NCBI RefSeq assembly: GCF_017916505.1
Contig: NZ_JAFMSZ010000001.1
Span: forward strand, 992,001 to 1,056,000
DNA: 64,000 bases
Reading direction: 5' to 3'
DNA from: Naasia sp. SYSU D00057
GTDB lineage: Bacteria; Actinomycetota; Actinomycetes; Actinomycetales; Microbacteriaceae
This document shows, piece after piece, positions 9,113 to 18,000 of this stretch (positions are counted from its first letter, which is position 1; every line of letters starts with the position of its first letter). The notes beneath the pieces were generated by a model. It worked only from the letters and a program-made list of their open reading frames with translations. It ran no database searches and was not told where the DNA came from. The position numbers were made by a program, and so were the translations under genes.

Positions 9113-9138
9113 TTCCGGGCCGCCTAGGTGGCCCGGAA
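9113..9138. terminator. Bidirectional terminator hairpin
   Basis: TTCCGGGCC and GGCCCGGAA flank an 8-base loop containing CCTAGG. It lies between the converging PadR operon and the 144-aa gene and could end both transcripts. Confidence 0.6.
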
Positions 9139-9202
9139 CCGCCGTTTCGGCCCGGCTCCGCTTCGGCCCGCCTCCGTCTCGGCCCGGGATGCCGGTCCGA
9201 CG

Positions 9203-9637
9203 TCACCCGAACGTGGTGATGGTCCGATCGACGCTCTCCGCCGCTGCGACGACGTCGTCGAGGGAGCCGGCGGGCACGACCACCAGCGAGGAGGCGTCCT
9301 CGTCCTCCTCGTCGTCGAGCATCACGAGGCGGAAGCCCTTCGCCGCGAGGATCTCGTCCGCGACCGCCATCGCCTCGGCCAGGTCGTCGGTGTCGGTGAC
9401 CCGGCCGAGGTCCGGCTGCAGCCGGAACACGCGGGGCAGCTGGGCGAGGGCGTCGGCGAGCTCCATGCCGGTGTCCTCGGCGTCCAGGTAGGCGAGCGCA
9501 CCGGCGTCGTCGAGCCCGCTGAGGAGCGCTTCCCAGGGGTCGCCGTCCTCCTCGAGCGCCTCGCGGACGCCGGGCCACAGCAGCTCGTCGTCATCGAGAA
9601 GCGTGCAGAGCCGCTTCCAGGCTTCTTGGTCCTCCAC
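9203..9637 (-). CDS. Acidic hypothetical protein, DUF6630-like
   Basis: A 144-residue, strongly acidic soluble protein. The opening AWKRLCTLLDDDELLWPG and later ALLSGLDDAGALAYLD resemble the uncharacterised DUF6630 family, which I recognise only by memory. There is no signal peptide or membrane helix. It is a single gene, followed on the minus strand by the palindromic terminator at 9113. The function is unknown. Confidence 0.65.
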   Translation of the reverse strand: MEDQEAWKRLCTLLDDDELLWPGVREALEEDGDPWEALLSGLDDAGALAYLDAEDTGMELADALAQLPRVFRLQPDLGRVTDTDDLAEAMAVADEILAAKGFRLVMLDDEEDEDASSLVVVPAGSLDDVVAAAESVDRTITTFG

Positions 9638-9678
9638 GATTCCGATTATCCGCGCATCGTTCCGTCGCAGCCGACGGG

Positions 9679-10206
9679 CTAGACCCTGTCCCGCCCGGTC
9701 TCGCCGTCGAAGTCGACCTGGTTCCGGCGGATCTGGTCGTCCTCGTCGGGGTGGAGCAGCGTGCCCTCCGCCTCGAAGTGCCCGCGCTCGCGCGGAGGCT
9801 CCGAAGTCGCGACCCTCGGGCGCTCCTCGGGAAGCTCCTCCACGTCGCCGCGGCGCTCCTCACCGCCGCTGTCGTGCCGGGTGAGGCGCGAGGCACCGGG
9901 GCTGCGGTCGTAGTAGTGGTGCAGGTCGACCTCCTCCTCCTCGGTCAGCGCGCTCTCCGGATCGAAGTGCGGGGCGTCCTTCACCTGCGCCTTGCTGTAC
10001 GGGATGCGCAGGACGTCGCCGTCGAGCTGCGCCTCCTCGAGGGGCACGAAGCTCTCCCGGCGGCCGAACAGGCCCGTGCGCACCGTCACCCAGTGTGGCT
10101 GGCCGTCGTCGCCGAGGAACGTCTCCCCGACCCTGCCGACGGCGTGGCCGTCGGTGTCCACCACATCGGCGCCCCTCAGGCGGTCGATGTCGCTCCTGCC
10201 GATCAT
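9679..10206 (-). CDS. PRC-barrel domain protein
   Basis: A 175-residue soluble protein. Residues 1-80 form a PRC-barrel (DIDRLRGADVVDTDGHAVG, then HWVTVRTGLFGRRESFVP), followed by a long acidic and Arg-rich disordered tail. PRC-barrel proteins of this type are common in actinobacteria and are often linked to stress; the function here is unknown. AAGGAGCTCGTG precedes the ATG at 10206, so the longer in-frame extension upstream is not used. Confidence 0.8.
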   Translation of the reverse strand: MIGRSDIDRLRGADVVDTDGHAVGRVGETFLGDDGQPHWVTVRTGLFGRRESFVPLEEAQLDGDVLRIPYSKAQVKDAPHFDPESALTEEEEVDLHHYYDRSPGASRLTRHDSGGEERRGDVEELPEERPRVATSEPPRERGHFEAEGTLLHPDEDDQIRRNQVDFDGETGRDRV

Positions 10207-10324
10207 CACGAGCTCCTTCAGGTCCAGGCCGCGCGCGCGGCCTCTGGGCTCCGACGCTAGGAGCCCGCGAGCGGACCGCAAGGGCCGCTGGTCCCGACCT
10301 CCAGGCGACCGTTGTTCGGCAAAG

Positions 10325-11065
10325 TCAGCGAGCCTCGGCGGCGACGGCACGGCGCTGGCGGAGGGAGTGCCGGGCGAGCCGGGCCGCGATGTGGGCCGGG
10401 GTGTCCTGGGGGCTCACGTAGCAGCGCGGCAGCGTCACCCGATCACCGGGCTCGTAGTCGCCGGTGACGCACGCGTTGTCGTAGCCGGCCGCGCGCACGG
10501 CATCCGCCGCGGCCTCGTCGTAGGAGCCCCACGGATAGCAGAACCCGGGGACCTCGCTCTGCAGCACGTCCTCGAGCACCCGCCGGCTCTCCCCCACCTC
10601 GGCGGCGAGCTGCACCGGGTCCGCGCCGGCGAGCCGGACGTGGTTCATGGTGTGGCTGCCCACCTCGTGGCCGGCGGCGGCCGACTGCCGCACCTGGTCC
10701 GCGTCCATGATCGGGAAGCGGGGGCCGGTGTCCCACGTGTTCTCGCCGCCCATCCGCCCGGCGACCACGTACACCGTGCCGGTCATGCCGTGCCGCTCGA
10801 GCACCGGCACCGCGTACTCCAGGAAGTCGGTGTAGCCGTCGTCGAAGGTGAGGCCGACCAGGCCGCCCGCCTCCCCACGGTCGACCGCGCGCACGAGCTC
10901 GGTCTGCGAGACGCCGCGCAGGCCGAGCCGGCGCAGGAGTCGCAGGTGCCGGTCGAGCCGGTCCGGGTGCACCCGGAGCCGGTGCGGATCGGGCTCGGTG
11001 GACGGACTGATGGAGTGGTACATCAGGATGGCCGGCACGGGCATCCTGAGACCCGCACCGGTCAC
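10325..11065 (-). CDS. Polysaccharide deacetylase (NodB-like)
   Basis: A 246-residue carbohydrate esterase family 4 domain. The metal-binding motifs are visible: TFDDG at 73-77 (catalytic base and first metal Asp) and HTMNH at 138-142. A later PWGSYDE motif (about residue 172) supplies substrate contacts. Such enzymes remove N-acetyl groups from envelope or secreted glycans. No signal peptide is seen, so it may act on a cytoplasmic or lipid-linked precursor. The start overlaps the glycosyltransferase stop by four bases; it is the third gene of a coupled minus-strand cluster. Confidence 0.85.
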   Translation of the reverse strand: MTGAGLRMPVPAILMYHSISPSTEPDPHRLRVHPDRLDRHLRLLRRLGLRGVSQTELVRAVDRGEAGGLVGLTFDDGYTDFLEYAVPVLERHGMTGTVYVVAGRMGGENTWDTGPRFPIMDADQVRQSAAAGHEVGSHTMNHVRLAGADPVQLAAEVGESRRVLEDVLQSEVPGFCYPWGSYDEAAADAVRAAGYDNACVTGDYEPGDRVTLPRCYVSPQDTPAHIAARLARHSLRQRRAVAAEAR

Positions 11066-12303
11066 GCGGCGGTCCCGTCGGCGGCCATCCGCTCGGCGGT
11101 GCGGGCGTCCGCGACGCGGATGCTCTGCACGCCGGACCCGGTCCCGGTCGAGGCGACCGCCTCGACGAGCTCGGCGCTGAAGCGCTCCACGGCGTGCAGT
11201 CGCCGGGCCCTCGCCGCGTCAGCCACGGCGGCGCCGCGGAAACGGTGCCAGTCGCGGGCGACGCGCTCGACGGCGTCGGCCCAGTCCGCGGGCCGGGCGG
11301 GGTCGACCGCCTGCGCCGATGCGTAGCCGGCCGCCGCCTCCTCGAGGCCGCTGTGCGCGCTCACCACGAGGGGGCGGGCGGCGAGCAGCGCCTCGACGGC
11401 CGTGTTGCCGAACGACTCGTCGCCGGTCGAGGGGACCAGCACCACATCGGCGTCGGCGAAGTGCGGCCACACCTCGGCGTGGAAGCCGAGGAAGCGGACC
11501 CGCTGCTCGAGGCCGGCGTCGGCGACGGCCGCACGCAGCTCGGCCTCGAACCACTCGTAGCCGGGGAACACCGAGCCGACGAGCGTGAGCTGCGCGTCCA
11601 CGCCGCGGTCCGTCAGCTCGCGGAGCGCCGCGACCGCCACCTGGGGGCCCTTGCGCGGCGAGAGCCGGCCGACGTACAGCAGTCGCAGAGGGCCCGTCAG
11701 CAGCTCACGACCGGGCACGACCCCCTCCGGGCCGCGGACCGGGTTGGGCACGACGACGCTGCGCCGGCGCAGCCTCGGCGCCACCTCGGTGAGCACCTCG
11801 AGCGTGAAGCGGCTGTTGGCGATGACCCGATCCGACAGAGCGGGGCAGAGCGCCATGCCGCGTCGCAGAAGCCGCGGGGCGGACTGCTCGGCCTCGTGCA
11901 CGTGGCAGATCGACCGGCGGCCGGCCAGGCGGGCGAGGAGCGTCCAGGAGGGCAGGGTGAGCGTGTTCACGTAGACGCCGGCATCGGCGTGCCGGCGCAG
12001 CAGCCCGAGGGCCGGCGGGAAGCCCACCACGGCCTGGCCGAGCAGCTGGACGGCGCCGCGCGGACGCAGGGCCGAGTTGCGCAGGACCGGCATCGGGCAG
12101 CGGACCACGCGCAGGCCCCGGGACTGGAGCTCGCGCACCAGCGGCCCCGGGCCGGGCACGGCGACCGTCACCCGATAGCGGTCCGCGAGGGCCGTCGCCG
12201 ACTCGAGGAGGACCCGGTCGGCGCCGTAGAGCTCTGCGCCGGGGTGCACGACGAGGAGTCCGGGACGGGCGTCGTCGGCCGTCCTTCCGCCTCGGCGCCT
12301 CAT
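11062..12303 (-). CDS. Glycosyltransferase family 4
   Basis: A 413-residue GT-B fold enzyme. The N-terminal half opens with LLVVHPGAELYGADRVLLES. The C-terminal nucleotide-sugar half has LLYVGRLSPRKGP and the donor-site stretch PSTGDESFGNTAVEALLA with the family E-x7-E spacing. It should transfer a sugar from an NDP- or similar donor to a lipid or glycan acceptor at the inner membrane face. Its start overlaps the CDP-alcohol phosphotransferase stop by four bases and its stop overlaps the deacetylase start, so the three proteins probably act in one envelope pathway. Sugar and acceptor are unknown. Confidence 0.85.
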   Translation of the reverse strand: MRRRGGRTADDARPGLLVVHPGAELYGADRVLLESATALADRYRVTVAVPGPGPLVRELQSRGLRVVRCPMPVLRNSALRPRGAVQLLGQAVVGFPPALGLLRRHADAGVYVNTLTLPSWTLLARLAGRRSICHVHEAEQSAPRLLRRGMALCPALSDRVIANSRFTLEVLTEVAPRLRRRSVVVPNPVRGPEGVVPGRELLTGPLRLLYVGRLSPRKGPQVAVAALRELTDRGVDAQLTLVGSVFPGYEWFEAELRAAVADAGLEQRVRFLGFHAEVWPHFADADVVLVPSTGDESFGNTAVEALLAARPLVVSAHSGLEEAAAGYASAQAVDPARPADWADAVERVARDWHRFRGAAVADAARARRLHAVERFSAELVEAVASTGTGSGVQSIRVADARTAERMAADGTAA

Positions 12304-13076
12304 CGCGGGAGCCGTTCCATCTCGCGGAACCATTTGACCGCGGCGAGGGCGAGGAAGCCGGCCGCCGCAAGGAAGAGAACCGCGTAGACGGGGAAGAAGA
12401 GCGCGGGAAGCCCGAACAGCACGAAGGTGACGGCCAGCAGGCCGTAGTCGGTGGGCAGCGTGAGCAGGGACCGGCCGATGCCCACCTTCTGGCCGGTGCG
12501 CTGTGCGCGCGTCGGCGCACCGTGCTGCGCCCGGAGCGCCTCGTTGAGCATGGTCCCGAAGTAGGTCACCGCGTCGACGACACAGTAGCCGAGGGGCACC
12601 AGCAGCCAGACGGGGTCGAGGTCCGTGAAGCGGTAGAGGCCGACGAGCACCGCCAGGTGCAGCGACGAGGCCTTGGCGGCGTCGACCATGTGGTCGAGCC
12701 ACTCCCCCGCCGGCGATCCGCCGCCGCGGAGCCGCGCGAGCTGCCCGTCGGCGGCGTCAAGCCCGTAGCCGAGAACCAGACAGGCGGCGACGGCCAAGCC
12801 CATGGGCACGGACGGTGGGACGAGCGCGAGCAGAGCGATGCCGGTCACCGTGAAGGCCGCGCTGATCGCGGTGACCGCGTTGGGGGTCAGCCCTACCTGA
12901 AAGGCCAGCGCGGCGAACAGCCGGCCGAGCGGACGATTGACGAAGCGGGAATATGCGGGTGCTCCGGCGGAGCCCTTCTGGGCGGCCGAGAGCCGGCGCA
13001 GCGTGGCCCGCAGGCCTTCTGCCGACCCAGGGGGCGAATGGACGACGGCCGTCACGTGTTCCTCCGGCTCCTTCAT
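12300..13076 (-). CDS. CDP-alcohol phosphatidyltransferase
   Basis: A 258-residue integral membrane enzyme. The family motif DG-x2-AR-x8-G-x3-D-x3-D is intact (DGQLAR near residue 110, then GEWLDHMVD). The enzyme moves a phosphoalcohol from CDP-alcohol to an acceptor alcohol, with both metals held by the Asp residues. About six hydrophobic segments follow or flank the motif. ATG 13076 is preferred because GGGGGGAACC precedes it; ATG 13100 would add eight residues but lacks a ribosome site. It leads the glycosyltransferase-deacetylase cluster, suggesting a lipid-linked polymer or unusual phospholipid head group. Confidence 0.82.
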   Translation of the reverse strand: MKEPEEHVTAVVHSPPGSAEGLRATLRRLSAAQKGSAGAPAYSRFVNRPLGRLFAALAFQVGLTPNAVTAISAAFTVTGIALLALVPPSVPMGLAVAACLVLGYGLDAADGQLARLRGGGSPAGEWLDHMVDAAKASSLHLAVLVGLYRFTDLDPVWLLVPLGYCVVDAVTYFGTMLNEALRAQHGAPTRAQRTGQKVGIGRSLLTLPTDYGLLAVTFVLFGLPALFFPVYAVLFLAAAGFLALAAVKWFREMERLPR

Positions 13077-13192
13077 TGGTTCCCCCCGGGCGACCAGCAT
13101 GGAGGGGCCCGAGCGCGTACGTCAAGCGGCATACGACCTGACGTTGACGAAATCTCACAAGCGGAGGGTGAAGCACCGCGAAGGACCTCGCT

Positions 13193-14326
13193 TCAGCGCG
13201 AATCGGACCTCTTCTCGAAGCCCTGGTCGGTGAGGGTGCCGCCGGCGTGCACGGCGAGCTCGTCGATCGGCGTCGAGCCGAAGTAGAGCAGCCGCTGCGC
13301 CTCGAAGGAGGAGCCGGCGGTCGCCCAGCTCCCGTCGGGCCAGGTGAGACGGGTACCGCGCTCGAGCCTCTCCACGGTGACGCCCGCCGCTGACGCGTCC
13401 AGCCGGTGGATGTGCGGCGCGAGCCGCTCCATCGTTCCGCTCGGCAGTCCGTTGTAGTAGAGCAGGAACGCGTCCGACACCCGGCTGCTGTTCGTCTGCA
13501 CCGGGGCCCCGTCCCGTCCTCGGTCGCGAGGCGTGATCGTCCAGACGTCCCCCTCGACGCGGACGAGGTAGTCGACCTCCCAGCCGCCCACACGCAGGCC
13601 GTCGCCTTCCTCTCTCACCGCGATGCCGGAGCTTCCCTCCAGCCCGGTGAGGACGCGCGGGTCGAGGAGGCCCCGCACGCCGGGCGGGGGTCCGTCGGGC
13701 GCCGAGGGTCCGTGAGCGGCCGGTGCCGGCAGGCGCAGCCTCGATGAGCGGACCGCGGCCATCAGCGCCGCATAGGGCTCCCCTTCATAGCGCAGCAGAC
13801 CGGCGTGCTCGGTGGAGCGCCCCGCGCCCGTCGAGAGTGCCACGTAGGCGACGAAGTCCTCGGGGACCTCCCAGATGTCGAGACGGGTGTCCCACCGCCG
13901 GCCCCGCAAGAGCTCTGGAAGGGGGGTGTACCTTCCCGGATCGGCCGAGGCGAAGCGGCTGTACAGGTCGAGCAGCCGAGGACGCCCGCCGTCGAAGGTC
14001 GCGAAGAGTGATCGGCGGAGCCGGTGACCGGTCCCCGCATGCCGCCGCTCGACGGAGACGGTCAGGAGGAATACCCCGAAGAGGACCGTCCCGACGGCGA
14101 GCAGCCATGTCCACAGCGGATCGAATCGCGCCGCCACGGCGTTCGCAGTCGACGACGCCCCCTCCGCCTCGCGGCGCGCCGTCACAACCAGCTCCGGCAT
14201 GAAGAGCGTCGCGAGCACGAGGCCGGCGAGCCCGATCGCGAGCACGAGCAGCCCCGGCCAGAGGACACGCAGCGTCCGGTGGCGGGTGAAGCGTGGATCG
14301 GTGTCGAGCGGTGAGCGACGTGCCAC
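13193..14326 (-). CDS. Hypothetical membrane protein, two N-terminal helices
   Basis: About 377 residues. Two transmembrane helices (about residues 23-45 and 76-96) bracket a short external segment; the remaining ~270 residues are predicted cytoplasmic and soluble with no recognised domain. A GTG at 14326 is chosen because AGGGGGA lies seven bases before it; ATG 14359, eleven codons upstream, is the alternative. It lies 117 bases upstream of the CDP-alcohol gene on the same strand and may belong to the same transcript. Confidence 0.6.
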   Translation of the reverse strand: MARRSPLDTDPRFTRHRTLRVLWPGLLVLAIGLAGLVLATLFMPELVVTARREAEGASSTANAVAARFDPLWTWLLAVGTVLFGVFLLTVSVERRHAGTGHRLRRSLFATFDGGRPRLLDLYSRFASADPGRYTPLPELLRGRRWDTRLDIWEVPEDFVAYVALSTGAGRSTEHAGLLRYEGEPYAALMAAVRSSRLRLPAPAAHGPSAPDGPPPGVRGLLDPRVLTGLEGSSGIAVREEGDGLRVGGWEVDYLVRVEGDVWTITPRDRGRDGAPVQTNSSRVSDAFLLYYNGLPSGTMERLAPHIHRLDASAAGVTVERLERGTRLTWPDGSWATAGSSFEAQRLLYFGSTPIDELAVHAGGTLTDQGFEKRSDSR

Positions 14327-14424
14327 GGCGTGTTCCCCCTGCTGCGGATCCGACCTCACAGCCTACGGTCCACGGCGAAGCGAACCCTTCCCGAGCCTCC
14401 ACGATCGCTCAACGCCGCAGAACG

Positions 14425-14458
14425 AGAAAGAGCGCCGCCCGAAGGCGACGCTCTTTCT
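14425..14458 (-). terminator. Terminator hairpin downstream of tRNA-Ala
   Basis: A 15-bp stem with one C-A mismatch and a four-base loop, just past the tRNA 3' end on the minus strand. The descending arm ends in a T-rich stretch on that strand. Confidence 0.75.
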
Positions 14459-14460
14459 AT

Positions 14461-14536
14461 TGGTGGACCTGAGGGGACTCGAACCCCTGACCCCCTGCAT
14501 GCCATGCAGGTGCGCTACCAGCTGCGCCACAGGCCC
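14461..14536 (-). tRNA. tRNA-Ala (anticodon GGC)
   Basis: A 76-base cloverleaf with CCA encoded. The acceptor stem is GGGCCTG against CAGGTCC (one G-T pair). The anticodon stem CCTGC/GCAGG encloses the loop ATGGCAT, giving anticodon GGC, which reads GCC and GCU. The T arm carries GGTTCGAGTCC. An intrinsic terminator follows immediately. It stands alone, not in a tRNA cluster. Confidence 0.95.
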
Positions 14537-14620
14537 ATCGGCTCCGTAAGAAGCCTCGACAACTTTACTACACGTCGGGACCGTCCCGTGACGCGGCAGC
14601 GTGTCGTCGACTCCGCCGGC

Positions 14621-14926
14621 TCAGTCGAAGAGGTCGCTGAGCCAGTTCTCCTTCTTCCGTGGCCGGTAGCCCTGGTTGTAGCCGCGGTCGCGGTCCCGGT
14701 ACTGGTCGCGGTACGGGTCCTGGTACGGCGCGCCCGTCGGCTGCACGTACGGGGTGGAGGTCGCAGGAGGGGCGGGAGCGGCGGTCGGGGTGGGACCGGC
14801 GCGGTCGATGATCTTGTCGAGCTCACCGCGGTCGAGCCATACGCCGCGGCACTCGGGGCAGTAGTCGATCTCGACTCCGCTGCGGTCGCTCATGACCAGG
14901 GTCGCACCATCATTCGGGCACTTCAT
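14621..14926 (-). CDS. Zinc-ribbon (zf-TFIIB type) protein
   Basis: A 101-residue protein. Residues 1-45 hold a four-Cys zinc ribbon (CPND at the start, then YCPECRGVWLDRGELDKI), matching the TFIIB-type zinc-binding domain found in small bacterial proteins. The remainder is Pro, Tyr, Arg and Asp-rich and likely disordered, ending in a short amphipathic tail. GAGGAGGACTCG precedes the ATG at 14926. No specific role is known. Confidence 0.82.
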   Translation of the reverse strand: MKCPNDGATLVMSDRSGVEIDYCPECRGVWLDRGELDKIIDRAGPTPTAAPAPPATSTPYVQPTGAPYQDPYRDQYRDRDRGYNQGYRPRKKENWLSDLFD

Positions 14927-15104
14927 CGAGTCCTCCTCAGTTCTTCCTGCCACCGTACGGAGTCGCGCTGAGCGAACGCCCAGAAGGCGTGCAGAGAAGA
15001 AGCAGGAGGACGTGCGGAGCGCGCACCGCGAAGCGGGGGAAGCTCCGCATCCGGGCCACCGAGGCAGGCCGGAAGTGCCGGATCGGCCCGGCGAAGGGAG
15101 GCGA

Positions 15105-15494
15105 CTACTCCGCGGCGGGCGTGTTCGGCGCGACCGGGAGATTGACCGGGATGACCGGGCAGTCCTTCCAGAGGCGCTCGAGCGAGTAGTAGAGCCGGTC
15201 CTCCTCGTGGAAGACGTGGACGACCACGTCGCCGAAGTCGAGGAGCACCCAGCGACCCTCGGACCGGCCCTCGCGGCGCAGCGTCTTGGCGCCGGCCTCG
15301 AGCAGCCGATCCTCCACCGCCTCCGCGATGGCGAGCACGTTGCGCTCGGTGCGGCCCGACACGAGCAGGAAGGCGTCCGTCAGGGGAAGCCGCCCGGCCA
15401 CGTCGAGCGCGACCGGGTCGAGGGCGTTCTTGGAGTCGGCGGCGACCGCCGCGAGCTGGACCAGCTCGACGGCGCGTTCGGATGCGGCAGTTAT
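15105..15494 (-). CDS. rsfS: Ribosome silencing factor RsfS, apparent ATA start
   Basis: A 129-residue protein matching RsfS over its full length (VELVQLAAVAADSK, then VALDVAGRLPLTDAFLLVSG and RWVLLDFGDVVVHVF). RsfS binds ribosomal protein uL14 and blocks subunit joining when nutrients run out. There is no ATG, GTG or TTG at the expected position. The codon where a TGATG overlap would normally sit reads ATA, directly after the upstream TGA and about eight bases behind GAGGA; CTG at 15497 is the other candidate. The next GTG would delete about thirty conserved residues. It follows nadD and the tail-anchored gene in one transcript. Confidence 0.85.
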   Translation of the reverse strand: MTAASERAVELVQLAAVAADSKNALDPVALDVAGRLPLTDAFLLVSGRTERNVLAIAEAVEDRLLEAGAKTLRREGRSEGRWVLLDFGDVVVHVFHEEDRLYYSLERLWKDCPVIPVNLPVAPNTPAAE

Positions 15495-17041
15495 CAGAAG
15501 ATCCTCAGGACGTAACCGGCGAAGAGCAGGCCCACCACGCCGAGCGCCATGAGTGCCGCGGTGATCGCGAGCACGGTCGGCAGCATGGCACCGCGGCTCT
15601 TGCGCGGGCTGACCACGCTGCGAGTCGAGGTGTGGGTGGACACTGCACGCGCGGCGCGCACGGGGGCGACGTCGGCGGTGTGGTGCTCTTCCTGGCTGGC
15701 CTCGAACAGGCGGTCGATCTCCGACGAGTCGTACTGCTCGGAGGGAGCGCCGGTCGAGGACAGGATGCGGGGAAGGTCCAGCGAGCCGGTGACCATGATC
15801 TCGCCCGTGCTGTTCACGGCGGAGAAGAGGTCGGGCTGCGGGTCCCTCGACATGATGAGCGCGTTGGTGGAGCCCGAGGACGTGCCGACGTTGCGGCTCA
15901 GCATGCCCTCGAAGGGCAGCTCCTCGTCGTCCTTGTACTGCGCCTGGACCGACCAGTGGCCGGCGGGCGGGGTGTAGGGACGCTCCTGGCGCGCCATCTG
16001 GGGCGTCGGACCGGTCGCGGGGGCACCGGAGCCCTCGAGGCCGGCACTCGCCTGGGCGATGAGTGCCTCGAAGCCCTGCAGGCCGGGCATCGGGGCGGAC
16101 GGCACCTCGGTGAAGGTGCCGGCGGCCGGGGCGGGCATCGGCTCGACGCGCGGCGGAACCGAGGCCTTCGGCAGCGGCTCGGCGAGCGGCGCGATGAACG
16201 CCTTCGGCAGCGGGGGGAGCTCGGTCTCGATGCGGTCCATCAGGACGGTGTCGAGCCCGGGCTCGTCGTCCTCGACCTCGGCCTCCGGCAGGAACACCGG
16301 AACCTCGGCCTCGACGGCGGCGCGGTCGACGGCCGACATCTCGACGGTCGCCGTGTCCGTGTAGGAGGAGAACGCGGAGCCCGCGAGCTCCTCGGCGGCG
16401 GGGGCCGGGGCGACCGGCTCCCACGACGGCGCCCAGGCGCCGTTGGCGCTGCCGGTCGACGGCGCGAACGAGGGGACCTGGCCGGTCTCGCGCATGGCGC
16501 GCAGCGCGCGGCGCGACATGGTGTGGTCGAGCGACGCGGACAGGTCGGCGACCGGCGCCTCGTCGGCGACGAGGCGCGGCGCGGCGCTCGACACCGGGGT
16601 GCCGAGGATCGAGTCGATGCGCGAGGTGGGACGGGTGCGAGTGTCCTCGGCCTCGGGCAGGATCGGCTCGGGAGCGAAGCTGCGCTGCTGGAACACTCCC
16701 GGGATCGACGGGCGGCGCGCGTCGTAGGTCGGCAGCTGCGGCCGGCCCTGCGCGATGTAGCTCTGCGGCTCGGCGGGGCGACCGTCATCCGTGGCACGAC
16801 GGCCGGTGCGGCGCTCCGCCTCGGTGGCGGCGTCGGTCAGCTGCGACGCGGCGCGACGGGACAGCGTGTCCCAGATGTTCCCCGACGAGTTGAGGTCGTA
16901 CACGTTCGACGGGTGCACACCCGTCAGGTCCGCCGTCTCGTTCGCACGCCGCTCGGCGTCGCGCGCCTCACGCCGGCTCCGTGGCTGCCCCGTGCCGGAG
17001 GTCGTCCCCTGACGCTCCCGCTGCTCCTGCCACAAAGTCAT
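15494..17041 (-). CDS. Large tail-anchored low-complexity protein between nadD and rsfS
   Basis: A 515-residue protein with no recognised enzyme domain. The first ~485 residues are Ala, Pro, Glu and Ser-rich and probably largely disordered and cytoplasmic. The last ~25 residues form one hydrophobic helix ([18 protein letters not shown]), so it is likely anchored by its C-terminus. It is coupled on both sides: its ATG overlaps the nadD stop (ATGA) and its stop abuts the rsfS start. Many actinobacteria carry a LytR-type or unknown gene in this slot. The function is unknown. Confidence 0.75.
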   Translation of the reverse strand: MTLWQEQRERQGTTSGTGQPRSRREARDAERRANETADLTGVHPSNVYDLNSSGNIWDTLSRRAASQLTDAATEAERRTGRRATDDGRPAEPQSYIAQGRPQLPTYDARRPSIPGVFQQRSFAPEPILPEAEDTRTRPTSRIDSILGTPVSSAAPRLVADEAPVADLSASLDHTMSRRALRAMRETGQVPSFAPSTGSANGAWAPSWEPVAPAPAAEELAGSAFSSYTDTATVEMSAVDRAAVEAEVPVFLPEAEVEDDEPGLDTVLMDRIETELPPLPKAFIAPLAEPLPKASVPPRVEPMPAPAAGTFTEVPSAPMPGLQGFEALIAQASAGLEGSGAPATGPTPQMARQERPYTPPAGHWSVQAQYKDDEELPFEGMLSRNVGTSSGSTNALIMSRDPQPDLFSAVNSTGEIMVTGSLDLPRILSSTGAPSEQYDSSEIDRLFEASQEEHHTADVAPVRAARAVSTHTSTRSVVSPRKSRGAMLPTVLAITAALMALGVVGLLFAGYVLRIF

Positions 17042-17643
17042 GAAGTCCCCCGATACAGATCATGTTTGGAGATGTACTGCACGACGCCATCTGGTACGAG
17101 GTACCAGACGGGATGCCCCCTCTTCACTCGACTGCGGCAGTCGGTTGAAGATATCGCCAGCGCCGGAATTTCCAGCCAGCTTACGTCGTGCTCGGGAAGG
17201 TCGGATAGCGACACGGCGTGTCCCGGACGGCTGACCGCGACGAAGTGCGCGAGATCCCAGAGGCCCTGGACGTCCTTCCAGCTGAAGATCTGCTTGATCG
17301 CGTCGGCACCGGTGATGAAGAACAGGTCGCTGTCTGGGCGTTCGCTCTGAATATCGCGCAGCGTGTCGATCGTGTATGTGGTACCGCCCCGGTCGATGTC
17401 GACCCGGGACACCGTGAAGCGCGGGTTCGCGGCGGTCGCGATGACCGTCATCAGGTACCGGTGCTCCGCGGGGCTCACGCCACGCTTCTGCCACGGCTGG
17501 TAGGTCGGGACGAAGATGACCTCGTCGAGGTCGAACGACTGCGCGACCTCACTGGCCGCCACGAGGTGGCCGTGATGGATCGGGTCGAAGGTGCCGCCCA
17601 TCACGCCGATGCGCGGGCGGCCGCTGCCCGGCTCGATCTGCAC
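17038..17643 (-). CDS. nadD: Nicotinate-nucleotide adenylyltransferase
   Basis: A 201-residue enzyme that joins nicotinate mononucleotide and ATP to give deamido-NAD in NAD synthesis. The nucleotidyltransferase signature [11 protein letters not shown] is at residues 16-26, with the catalytic HxGH inside it. The second family motif ISSTDCR is at 164-170 (usual ISSTxIR). Length is normal. It heads the nadD-X-rsfS operon and overlaps the next gene by four bases. The preceding small membrane gene ends nine bases upstream on the same strand. Confidence 0.95.
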   Translation of the reverse strand: MQIEPGSGRPRIGVMGGTFDPIHHGHLVAASEVAQSFDLDEVIFVPTYQPWQKRGVSPAEHRYLMTVIATAANPRFTVSRVDIDRGGTTYTIDTLRDIQSERPDSDLFFITGADAIKQIFSWKDVQGLWDLAHFVAVSRPGHAVSLSDLPEHDVSWLEIPALAISSTDCRSRVKRGHPVWYLVPDGVVQYISKHDLYRGTS

Positions 17644-17652
17644 GGGCGAGGA

Positions 17653-17871
17653 TCAGCCGAAGTGAGCCGTACCGTGGCCGGAGCCGTCACCGCCCGGCTT
17701 GCCGGACACCTGACGGTGCCGGTTGGCCACGTTGCGGTAGCTGAACATCACGATGCCGAGGACGGCGAACACGGCCAGGGTGATGATGCCGAACAGCAGC
17801 GGCGGCATCGGCAGCGTGTTGTGCTCGGTCTCGGCGGCGGCCGCGAGAACGACGGCGTGGATCAGCGACAT
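17653..17871 (-). CDS. Small single-helix membrane protein
   Basis: A 72-residue protein with a hydrophobic segment at about residues 22-45 (PPLLFGIITLAVFAVLGIV) and a Gly/His-rich hydrophilic C-terminal tail. A weakly hydrophobic N-terminus may act as a second helix. It is not recognised. It lies just upstream of nadD on the same strand with a nine-base gap, so co-transcription is expected. Confidence 0.65.
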   Translation of the reverse strand: MSLIHAVVLAAAAETEHNTLPMPPLLFGIITLAVFAVLGIVMFSYRNVANRHRQVSGKPGGDGSGHGTAHFG

Positions 17872-17955
17872 GTACTCTCCTGCAGCATTTCGGCCTCGCC
17901 GGCGGCGGCGGTCAGTTCAGTCTAGCGACGGGCCCCGAGCCCGGAGACGCGCGAA

Positions 17956-17986
17956 GGGCGGGCGGCGCGTTGTGCGCCACCCGCCC
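17956..17986 (-). terminator. Terminator hairpin after the 226-aa membrane gene
   Basis: GGGCGGG and CCCGCCC plus five inner pairs around a five-base loop, with one C-A mismatch. It lies 15 bases beyond the stop of the minus-strand gene at 18001. Confidence 0.65.
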
Positions 17987-18000
17987 CTCGCATGTCTCGG

